Shown piece after piece: positions 55,885 through 64,000 of a stretch of 64,000 nucleotides of DNA. Below the pieces are notes generated by a model. That model was given only the letters and a program-made list of their open reading frames with translations, made no database searches and was not told the DNA's origin. This DNA comes from Periplaneta americana (taxonomy: Eukaryota > Arthropoda > Insecta > Blattodea > Blattidae), in contig NC_091117.1 in NCBI RefSeq assembly GCF_040183065.1, positions 100,691,001-100,755,000 on the forward strand. Reading direction: 5' to 3'. Made by a program: the position numbers and the translations under genes. The number at the start of each line of letters is the position of its first letter. Position 1 is the first letter of the stretch.

Positions 55885-56890
55885 AAGGGTTGATAGCAAA
55901 AACCGGACAAGTACAATATTTCAAATTTTGAGCATAGTAGAGTTTTCACTTCATATCAAGCGGCATCTATTGACATAACAAGTTTCTACAAAACCAGATT
56001 TGTGCCACTGAAATGAGTGTTTGAAAACGTAGAGTTTCTGTAAAAAGCGGATTAGTGCAATGTTTTTCTAGCAAAAGACTGACATGTCACAACCTTATCG
56101 GGTTCTTGTTAGAAAATATCATGAAGATGGCATTAGTGTTGTCTTCTTTAGTTTCATTAGCTGTTATTATCGATGTTACTGGTTAAATATTTCGTTTTAC
56201 AAATGAATGCTCATCAAATGAATAAGAACCAAATATGCAATGGACAAAGAAGAGGAAGAGGAAAGAAAAAGAAAGAAGACAAAATAAGAAATGCCACAGT
56301 TAAAAGTGAAGAACATATAATTCATGTTGGGAAATTGATTCCAAAACATGTGAAAACAGCTATAATAATATTATTTTTTACTGATCATAGTTTATTGTGT
56401 TGTTATTAGAATAATTATTTGTTGGTACTTAATATACCTGGTAAGAAGAATTCAAAGACTGAAGGACACAAATTTAGAAAGAGAAAAATATAAACATAAC
56501 AATATTGTTTTTCTTGTTCTGGAAATCAGTACAATATTACGTTTTTAATTTAATAAAACACTTATAAAGTATTTTTTTGTATATTGATTCAGTTAACAAT
56601 ATGAATGAAACATAATGTCATATACTTTTTCTCAATTAATGTGTGTACACATAAAATTTTCTGAAAAAAGTGGATATGTCCAAATGTTTTTTTTTTTTTT
56701 GTTTCAAGAAACCATACAAAAGAGAACAGTGAAACATTTTACCAAAGTCGATAGATATATAAGATACCTGTATAAAATATGTTAGATTATTATATTGTAC
56801 GAGAAACGTAAGGGACAATTTTTTTTTTTTTTTTTTCGTTTTCTGAAAAATTAATACGTTGGACTTGTCCGGTTTTTGCTATCAACCTTT
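55885..56890 (+). mobile_element. TIR element, relative of 29150-31030
   Basis: The ends are aagggttgatagcaaaaacc then ggacaagt, and reverse complemented aaaggttgatagcaaaaacc then ggacaagt. The inner word recurs changed at about 55992, 56040 and 56655 (e.g. tctgtaaaaagcggattagt). A 78-codon + reading (56173-56409) has NGQRRGRGKKKKEDKIRNAT then HVGKLIPKH, like the basic N-terminus with GKxIP of the SDNCGGQNKN family. About 1 kb, so a deletion derivative. Confidence 0.5.
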
Positions 56891-57519
56891 CAATTGTCAA
56901 TTAAAGTAGTCCTGTTGAACGAGATGGTGCACTAGGACGACATGGCGTCCTGGACAAGCTTTCTTGATGCCCTCGGTTAAATAATGTACGTAAGTCTATT
57001 GTAATATTTTTATTTTATATATTCATCAAAATCAGAAGAACATTTGAAATCACACCTTTATTCTTTTATGAAAACTTATGCTAAAACAATGTAATTCCGA
57101 GCAATCGTTGGAATCCAAATTTCAAAGTTAATTTTCACTATTCAACGTAATCTACTAATGATTTAAACTGCATAATTGTTTTACAAAACTCAGTTTACTA
57201 TATACACATTTTAAAAATAAACGTTACATTAATTATTATAATCGAATATCAAGTTAACTTATCTAACCAATAGTTTTTGGCAGTCGGAAATATAAGCACC
57301 TGAATAGCTATTGTCATTCTTTTATCAAATTCTTCGGGCCGATTAGTTAGATGCATTATTAATTATTACTGTTCTTATAGAAGTCTACTTTCGTGTGAAT
57401 TTATTCTAAAATGGGTAAACAATAAAAAACGGTATTGTAATTATTAATTGGAGGGCAGAAATTGTTTCATTGGAAACACTGGAGCCCCTCCAATCTTCAT
57501 AACAGCAATGCCTCTGCAG
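56891..57519. other. Intron 8 spacer
   Basis: AT-rich; no feature. Confidence 0.5.
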
Positions 57520-57795
57520 AGCTATATTCCTCTAGGTCATAAAAATTTTGTTACTGATTTTCCAATAAACTCCAAAAAAAATAAAATAAATAATCAAGCA
57601 GCACAGTTGAAATCAAAGTTATCGTTACAACAAAAAGCATTTAAAAAATTCGGTCGGTACTCGAACAGTGTATCTGTTGCACCATACAAAACATGTTTTC
57701 TGTTAATTTTGAGGAAGTCTTTCAGTGACGGGAATAAAACTAAAAAAAAAAAGCTATGTACTTCCGAACCTCTGTTTAATGATTATAATAAATAA
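57520..57795 (+). CDS. Candidate alternative last exon (tentative)
   Basis: A 115-codon ORF (57448-57795) sits in intron 8. An acceptor-like aatgcctctgcag ends at 57519, and reading from 57520 is in phase 0, the phase left by exon 8. It would add SYIPLGHKNFVTDFPINSKK, SLQQKAFKKFGRYSNSVSVA, FLLILRKSFSDGN and a Lys-rich tail with a TAA stop. The codon content looks protein-like rather than random. However, the polypyrimidine tract is weak, no clear poly-A signal was checked, and constitutive exon 9 lies downstream. It could instead be an unrecognised repeat. Confidence 0.5.
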   Translation, partial: SYIPLGHKNFVTDFPINSKKNKINNQAAQLKSKLSLQQKAFKKFGRYSNSVSVAPYKTCFLLILRKSFSDGNKTKKKKLCTSEPLFNDYNK

Positions 57796-58088
57796 ATTCA
57801 CACATAAGAAGTCTTCTTTCATCATAGTCTGCGGCTAGGGGAATTTATAATAAGTCTAGCGATATCCAATATCAGGTGAGTTACAGTATTAAGAATAATA
57901 TAGTCAATAAATTAGTTTATAACAGAAATGTGTTAGAAACCTAATAATGTACATATTTGTATAATTTTAATAACACTAAAGTCACTAAACACTTCATACC
58001 TGCATCAAGTTGGTATGTGGCTCGAAGATAGTTAAAAAAACTTTCAGAACTGAGTTTGTCAGGCATGATTCATTCATTGATTATTCTT
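57796..58088. other. Intron 8 spacer
   Basis: AT-rich; no feature. Confidence 0.5.
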
Positions 58089-58402
58089 TCACTGCAAACC
58101 CAGTTTTCTCCAGTGTTTCACATTTTCTGCCTTCCTCTTTGTTTCCTCATATGATCCATATATCTTAATGTCGTCTATCATCTGATATCTTCTTGTGTCC
58201 CGAACTCTTCTCCCGTTCACCATTTCTTCCAGTGCATCCTTTAGTAGGCAATTTCTTTTCAGCCAGTGACCCAACCAATTCCTTTTCCTCTCACTGATCA
58301 GTTTCAGCAACATTCTTTCTTCACCCACACTTTCCAACACAGCTTCATTTCTTATTCTGTCTGTCCACTTCACACGTTCCATTCTTCTCCATATCCACAT
58401 TT

Positions 58403-58622
58403 CTTGTCGAGTTGGTATAGCGCTGGCCTTCTATGCCCAAGGTTGCGGGTTCTATCCCGGGCCAGGTCGATGGCATTTAAGTGTGCTTAAATGTTACAGG
58501 CTCGTGTCAGTAGATTTACTGGCATGTAAAAGAACTCCTGCGGGACAAAATTCCGGCACATCCGGCGACGCTGATATAACCTCTGCAGATGCGAGCGTCG
58601 TTAAATAAAACATAACATTTAA
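58403..58622 (+). mobile_element. tRNA-derived SINE with target duplication
   Basis: Flanked by ATCCACATTT on both sides (left ending at about 58402, right from about 58625). The head is cttgtcgagttggtatagcg, with B box ggttgcgggttctatccc. The body has cagtagatttactggcatg, ccggcacatccggcgacg and a gcgtcgttaaataaaacata end. The cleanest copy of its family in the window. Confidence 0.5.
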
Positions 58623-58666
58623 CATCCACATTTCAAATGCTTCTATTCGCTTCTCTTCACTTTGTC

Positions 58667-58667
<1 letters not shown>

Positions 58668-58712
<45 letters not shown>

Positions 58713-58996
58713 TTTATTTAACCTGGCAGAGTTAAGGCCATACGGCCTTCTGTAACACTCAACCAGGAATAAAAACTGCGTTACAAAAACACTACAAATT
58801 TACAAAGTACACTACAATTTTACACACAAAACTGAATAAGATAATAATAATAATAATAATAAAATGTAAACAACAAGTAAGAAGAAATCAGACATAATAT
58901 ATAACATACAGAAAGAAAGAAAAAAGCAAAATAAAATGTGAACAGCAGATCAAAATAAATGAGACATACAAAGTATAAAAAATAAGACAATTATTG

Positions 58997-59039
<43 letters not shown>

Positions 59040-60650
59040 TAAAAATAAGAATAGTAATAATAATGATAATAATTATAATAATAGTAATAATACTAACATT
59101 AGTAATAAAATAGTGCAGTACAAAGCATACAATGAATACAATATTTTTAAGTACACACAGTAAGGAAAATTATGATTATATATAGCTCAACTTATCACAT
59201 TAGAGATATACAATTATCGGAAAATATGAAAACAAAAATATAAAATAAGTTAAATATCACTAGAACATTTTGAAAAATGTGAATACGTGGAAACATGCAA
59301 TACAACACTTGTCATAATAGTAAGTTAGTTTGGCAACTCGTCATAAGATAATTTTCTAACTTGGATTTGAAAGATTTCAATGTTCGGCAGCCCTTGACTT
59401 CAGGCGGCAGAGAGTTCCAGTGACGAGAGGTAGCAACAGTGAAAGATGAGGAATACAGAGATTATGTGTGAAGTGGAATTTCTAGTGTGTTATCGCATTG
59501 TGATCGAGCATTAATATTATGATAGCGAGAGAGAGTATGAAAACGAGCGAATAAATAATAGGGGGATGAAGTGTGCATAATTCGATATAAGAGAGAAAGT
59601 GAGTGCAGATTTTTCCTCTCACATAACCTAAGCCATGATAACTTCTCGAAAGAAGGTGAGATATGATCATAGTATCGAACATTACAAATGAAGCGGACGC
59701 ACGCGTTATGAACACGCTGTAGTTTCTGAGCGGAATCAATCCTGAGATCACTGAACAAAACGTCGCAATAATCGAAGTGAGGTAGAATGAGTGTCTGTAC
59801 CAGCGTCTGTTTTAATTTAGATGGATAATGATATAATCTTTTTAGTGAATGGAGAATAGAGAATGCCTTCTTACATGTATATTTAATATGCGTATCCCAA
59901 TTGAGGTTAGATTCGAAATGCACTCCGAGATTTTTTACGGTAGAGCTAAACGGGATGATTGTTTTATTCAGTTTCACAGGTGGAATATTCAGGTCGTTGA
60001 CTTCAGGAATTAATCTACGGTTCGCGAACAGAATAGCCTGTGATTTACATGCGTTTAGGTTAAGCTCAAATTGTTGAGACCAGGAAGAGATGGAATCAAG
60101 GTCTTCATTAGGAATATTAATGCTATCATTTAGTGCATCAGGACGGGCTGAAATATACAATTGAACGTCGTCTGCATATATTTGATATCTGCAGTGCTTA
60201 AATGATTTAGAAATTCCATTTATATAAATAGAGAAGAGCAAGGGGCCTAATAATGATTCCTGAGGAACTCCTGTGTCTACAGTACGCCAGGATGAGAAAC
60301 GATTATTAGATATGACACGCTGCTGGCGGCCAGTAAGGTAGGAGTACATCCAGGTGATAGCACTATCAGAAAGGTGTAGCGTTTGTAGTTTAGTCAATAG
60401 TAGATCGAAGTCAACAGAATCAAAAGCTTTCCTATAGTCCAATAAAACTAGTACAGTAGCTTGTCGTTTATCCATGCCTGCGCGTATGGCCTCAGTAACA
60501 TTCAACAAAGCAGTAGAAGTGCTATGGCCATTTCTGAATCCTGATTGTAAAGGGTCTAAAAGATTAAATTCTATTAGGTAGTCTGACAACTGCTTATGAA
60601 TGATGCGTTCCAGGGCTTTAGATAAAACGGGAAGAATGTCCATGTTTCTG
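58668..60650 (-). mobile_element. Jockey/CR1-group LINE, 5'-truncated, (TTA)n tail
   Basis: The 5' break is near 60640, where the reading changes from the host LINE to ILPVLSKALERIIHKQLSDY. The 3' end is marked by (TAATAA)n at 58668-58709, with further such runs at 58848 and 59001. It is inserted in the RTE-like LINE. Target duplications were not resolved. Confidence 0.5.
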
Positions 60651-60660
60651 TCCCATACAA
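59330..60660 (-). pseudogene. LINE reverse transcriptase, nearly intact C-terminal two thirds
   Basis: The frame is open from about 60660 to 59462: LDPLQSGFRNGHSTSTALLN, VLVLLDYRKAFDSVDFDLLL (first Asp), GVPQESLLGPLLFSIYINGI (E where G is usual), YQIYADDVQLYISARP (catalytic DD present), LNACKSQAIL, LGVHFESNLNWDTHIKYTCK and LPHFDYCDVLF. After the stop at 59462 the family's C-terminus (SLYSSSFTVATSRHWNSLPP) continues to about 59330, so that stop is premature. The 5' part and endonuclease are missing. Confidence 0.5.
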
Positions 60661-61260
60661 TGCTACACTCCATATAAAGCACTTCACTAGCCTCTTCCTT
60701 AGTTCTTTTTCCAGAGGTCCGCAGAAAATGCTCCTTTTTCTACAGTATTAAAAGCTTCCTTGGCCATTGCTATCCTACTTTTGACTTCCTGACAGCAGCT
60801 CATGTTACTGCTTACAGTACACCCCAAGTATTTGAAACTGTCCACTCGCTCTACTGCCTCATTTAGAATTCGCATGTTTATCTACTGTATTTTCTCCCTA
60901 TGATCATGCTCTTCGTCTCATTTGTATTTAACTTCATCCCATACTGTTCACAGCTGTCATTTAGCTCCAGAAGCATATCCTTTAGTATCATTTCCTCTTC
61001 TGCTAACAACGCTATATCAACAGCAAATCTTATGCACTTTATTCTTCTTCGTCCTATTATCATTCCTGCCATGTTCTGAAAACAGTTCTTTACTAAATTC
61101 TCCAAGTAGATGTTGAACAGGATAGGTGATAAAGGACATCCTTGACGTACTCCTCTCCGAATTTCACTTCCTTCTGACATTTCTTCTCTTATCCTGACTT
61201 TCACTCGTTGTTTCATATAAAGATTACTGAACAGTCTTCTCTCTTTCCAATCCACGTCAA

Positions 61261-61899
61261 GTTTCTTGGGATTTTCCGGTCTCTGATCGGGTCAAAAACC
61301 GTGATAAAACTGATATTTAATTGAATTTAATTGAATTGCGGTGGATTTCAGTGAAGTCCAGAGGACCTAATAATTAGTCAAATCCACTCTCCTCACCACC
61401 ACGCTGGAACCCCCGGGATTTTTTAAAAATGCGAAAGAGAGAGTGGTGTGCGGAATGCAACGGAAAGCTACCGCATTTATCTTTCCCAAGGAAAACTGCA
61501 AACATGGCATGATGAGTCTTTCCACTGTAAAAAGGCATGATTGTAGGCCTACTCATTTTATAATAATTATATTATCACATTATTCAGGACAGACATAAGT
61601 ACATACATAAATACATAGCCTACGTTGGCTACGTCATACGTACGAACGTACATACACACATATACACATGTAGTACGTACGTACTAATTCATTTCATTTT
61701 GATAATTAATATGCATTTACTTTAATTTAATTCGATTCAATTTATTGTAACTTAATTTAGTTAATTAATTAACTTTCTTTTATTTAATTTGTTTTAACTT
61801 AATCTAATCGAATTGAATTCATTTTTTCTATTAATTTATTGTAATTTATTTTGACGTACATACGTACACATGCACATACACATATACATACATGCATGC
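61261..61899. other. Intron 8 spacer
   Basis: Short (aattt)n-like and (catacata)-like runs lie at 61690-61900, and a TAGGCCTA word at about 61542. No gene. Confidence 0.5.
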
Positions 61900-62012
61900 A
61901 TGCATGCAGAGAATGATTTCCAGACTATATTTTATACCTGCTAATCCAAAATACAGGACAGCAAGAGCGCTAATGGGTTCATTGCCAGATGCCAGGCATT
62001 AAATAACAACAA
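61900..62012 (+). repeat. LINE 3' end fragment
   Basis: aggacagcaagagcgctaat, then gatgccaggcattaaataac and aacaacat. The gccaggcatta plus CAA end matches the 3' end of the LINE at 48225 (reverse complement). Confidence 0.5.
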
Positions 62013-62379
62013 CATATTTTATACCCTCAATTACGCAAAACTAATCAATGTCTTGATATCAAAAGTAAATTACAAAATGTAATGATCATTTCAGTCATAA
62101 AACTTCAGTTGAAGTTCCACATCATGTTCTGGCAAAGATTGTTATGAAGCAGCAATAAATATTCACACTAAGTAGGACTCATCATAATCACTATCATCAT
62201 CAAGGTGGACTCTTGGCCTGTTCTCATAATCATGTAGTCGACTGGGAAGAGGGAAACTCTCCATTTACCTATCAGGAATTGAATTCGTGCCCGCTAGGTT
62301 TATAACTTGAATCCCTACATCATTTGAGCCACAGTGGACTGTTCTCTTTATCGTAACTATTGTATTTTATATACTGCAT
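62013..62379. other. Intron 8 spacer
   Basis: A possible old SINE head on the minus strand (cgggcacgaattcaattcct at about 62275-62295) is too weak to call. Otherwise nothing. Confidence 0.5.
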
Positions 62380-63295
62380 AAATAGATTGCAGAGATACCG
62401 CACTGCGGCAACCCGGCTGTCAGTCGAGGCACTCGCAGACCCTAGTTATGCAGGCAGCTTGTTATCGGTGAAACGCTGCGCAGTATTAGTAATTCGACAC
62501 ACCTCAAAGTATAAATGTAACGCATTATTAAATATAGGTTTCTGAGCAGTCACTCACCAAAATTAATAAATATGTTGCTGAATCTGTTTATGCTCTTTTT
62601 CTAAATAATTTATCTCACCGGTTTAAAAATGACGCATCAGTCGTTGCATTTCCCGTTAAGAAATGGAGATTATGTATTTCCGGATGCTATTTTTCAGTTC
62701 TTCCGAAGTGTGTGGATTATTTTTGTGCACTTTGACTTTTAGATTTTCCCAGAGGTAAAAATTAACGTCACGTTCAGAGATCGAAACGGCTACACTTTCC
62801 TATTTGATAATTTTATCCTCGAATATTGTGTCAACTTCACCTATAGAATAGGCGGCTGTTTGTTCTGTCGTACAATCCTGTTGGAAAGGAAGAGTTATTT
62901 TTCCTTTTGCCTTCACTTCCATTTGTGAGAAAATCAAAAGATAAAGTGTATAAAGCTAATCCACATACTTTAAAACAACTGTAAAATACCATCCGGGAAA
63001 ACAACGTCTCCATTTTTAACGCGAAATGTAGCGAGTGATGCATTACTTCTTAAATATATGTGAACAAATGTTTACAACAAAAGGAGAGAATGTCAGCATC
63101 ACGTTCTTAATTTAGGTAAGTAAATTATATTTTAACTTATATTTCGCTATGTTTTATATTAATAGTTTGTGATGTGCTGAATGACTGATAATGCGCGATG
63201 TTTCACCGATAGCAAGCTGTCTGCGTAACCAGAGTCTGCGAGGAGCTCGGCGGAGACAGATTTTCCCGTCTTGCGGTTTTACTGTAATCTATTAA
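62380..63295 (-). mobile_element. mariner/Tc1-type element with long inverted repeats
   Basis: The left arm (aatagattgcagagataccg, ctgtcagtcgaggcactcgc, gcttgttatcggtgaaacgc) is matched by the reverse complement at about 63160-63295, giving arms of 130 to 150 bp. Minus-strand remains read QQDCTTEQTAAYSIGEVDTI, then VNFYLWENLKVKVHKNNPHT and SEELKNSIRK, like the end of a mariner-superfamily transposase (QQDGAxxHTA, DxFLWGxLKxKV). Degraded; it ends about 90 bp before exon 9. Confidence 0.5.
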
Positions 63296-63386
63296 CCTAT
63301 TAGATATTCGATAATCAGTATTTGACAATATCTTGACATTTGAGCGAGATTAAATAAAAATGATTGACATTTTACAATGTTTATAG

Positions 63387-63497
63387 AAATATCAGGAAGA
63401 ATATGATGCATTCAGGAAGATGGCTGAAGATCAACTTTCCTCCTATGCGGCTGCTTCAGTGGAATGGCACAGGATTTGGAATATTAACATAGAGAAG
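63387..63497 (+). CDS. CCDC180: CCDC180-like exon 9
   Basis: The acceptor acaatgtttatag ends at 63386; the donor gtacag starts at 63498. The 111-nt exon (37 codons, phase 0 at both ends) reads KYQEEYDAFRKMAEDQLSSY, then AAASVEWHRIWNINIEK. It returns to a coiled-coil character. It follows exon 8 directly, or the alternative exon at 57520 if that is real. Further exons must lie beyond the window, since no stop is reached. Confidence 0.5.
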
Positions 63498-64000
63498 GTA
63501 CAGAAACTTTACACTGTTTAATTATTTGTGAGTATATGCATGTCACATGTAAATTCATTTAAGAAATTGTTTGTTCAAAAATAAAATTTTGAAAAATATT
63601 ATTCACTGATTTATTTAATATTGCATACTTCTGCAATGACGTTTGTAAAAGATAGTGTGAGATATGTTGCAAAAAATATAGACACAGAGGTTCGCTACAC
63701 TGTTTACGCATACTAGAGTACTGACTGGTGAACGGATAGTCAACTTGAAACCACCGTAACGCACCGTATCGGTCCCCAACATTACAACCCTAATAATAGA
63801 TGCGCAACAAATGTAACAAGCACACTGGAATTTTTTACTACAACTCCGTTTGTTAACATTATGTGTTGCTATAGGCGCCGCCTTCGGGCATGATCGGTTG
63901 CTCAGGAATGCCCTGGAAAGAAAGTGGGCATACTCAGCACACCCGCTCATGTGATTTCTACTTCTTTATTGTATAATTATTATTATTACTATTAGTATTA
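63498..64000. other. Intron 9 (incomplete)
   Basis: No recognised feature. The minus-strand ORF at 63615-63950 has no domain I know. The window ends in an (ATT)-rich run. Confidence 0.5.

Larger units (their letters stand above)
58089..61260 (-). mobile_element. RTE-like LINE split by a second LINE and a SINE
   Basis: The 3' part (58089-58402 and 58623-58667) reads RQSEEKRIEAFEMW, then RRMERVKWTDRIRNEAVLES, LISERKRNWLGHWLKRNCLL and GSYEETKRKAE. The 5' part (about 60650-61260) reads MKQRVKVRIREEMSEGSEIR, RRGVRQGCPLSPILFNIYLE and YGMKLNTNETKSMIIGRK. The catalytic box reads IRFAVDIALLAEE, with VD for the usual DD: a missing key residue. Between the parts lies another LINE (58668-60650). Confidence 0.5.
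10572..63497 (+). other. CCDC180: Host gene span: CCDC180-like coiled-coil protein, nine internal exons
   Basis: Exons at 10572-10696, 18471-18647, 22441-22697, 38664-38887, 41192-41336, 50488-50786, 52050-52356, 55630-55853 and 63387-63497 are each bordered by AG and GT. Every join keeps frame (2/1, 2/1, 1/2, 0, 1/2, 0, 1/2, 0), giving 1869 nt or 623 codons without a stop. Neither the initiator nor the stop codon is in the window. The protein is helical and coiled-coil-like, with no signal peptide or membrane segment. Exons 4 to 6 follow the DUF4456 pattern as I know it: LWxxxxxLxxIAxDFY, then IxRxDF, a helix leading into a Q-rich segment, and LKPxHGYPGNKELLDQL near the end. In CCDC180-type proteins DUF4456 follows DUF4455, so exons 1 to 3 would be the end of DUF4455 or the linker. 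The molecular role of the family is poorly known; links to cilia and testis are reported. Human CCDC180 is about 1700 residues, so large parts lie outside. An HMM search would settle the name. Confidence 0.5.

Overview
The window reads as AT-rich nuclear DNA of an insect. Its repeat complement (Jockey-like, RTE-like and Penelope retroelements, mariner, hAT, Helitron, several tRNA-derived SINEs, recurrent TAGGCCTA words) suggests a large repeat-dense genome such as a cockroach (Blattodea). That placement is inference from family knowledge, not from a search. I see no bacterial operons, rRNA, functional tRNA or CRISPR.

One host gene can be supported. Nine + strand exons between 10572 and 63497 all have AG/GT borders and join without a phase break into 623 codons, open at both window ends. 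The predicted protein is coiled-coil, and its middle part (exons 4 to 6) has the layout of DUF4456, the C-terminal domain of CCDC180-type proteins. Exons make up about 1.9 kb of some 53 kb. The rest is introns filled with transposons.

Layout. 1-3100: degraded Jockey-like LINE. 3390-4757: mariner/Tc1 debris. 5290-6440: SINEs and a tandem pair of tRNA-derived units. 6440-14200: a degenerate 12-bp minisatellite (unit close to GATAAGGACCAC), partly organised as near-identical inverted arms, with exon 1 inside it. 14199-18404: two related LTR-like sequences, the second a solo LTR ending 66 bp before exon 2. 18803-21350: a mariner broken by two MITE-like inserts. 22441: exon 3. Intron 3 (about 16 kb) holds a rearranged Penelope, a TIR element broken by a mariner and by a large tRNA-derived palindrome, and an 8.4-kb Helitron (28380-36796). 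Into the Helitron are inserted a Transib (RAG1-type) transposon that itself carries another TIR element, a THAP/P-like transposon that carries an RTE-like LINE, and a SINE; a hAT follows. 38664-63497: exons 4 to 9, with hAT, mariner, MITE, SINE and nested LINE insertions in the introns.

The most interesting parts are: the Transib copy, with CGCCG target duplications and termini matching a 23-spacer recombination signal; four TIR elements whose terminal word is also repeated inside them, one encoding an SDNCGGQNKN-motif protein; the inverted minisatellite arms; and the nesting, in which a 154-bp paralogue at 24383 acts as an empty-site control for two insertions.

All repeat calls come from reading motifs, termini and target duplications by eye. 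Ends without a stated target duplication are approximate.
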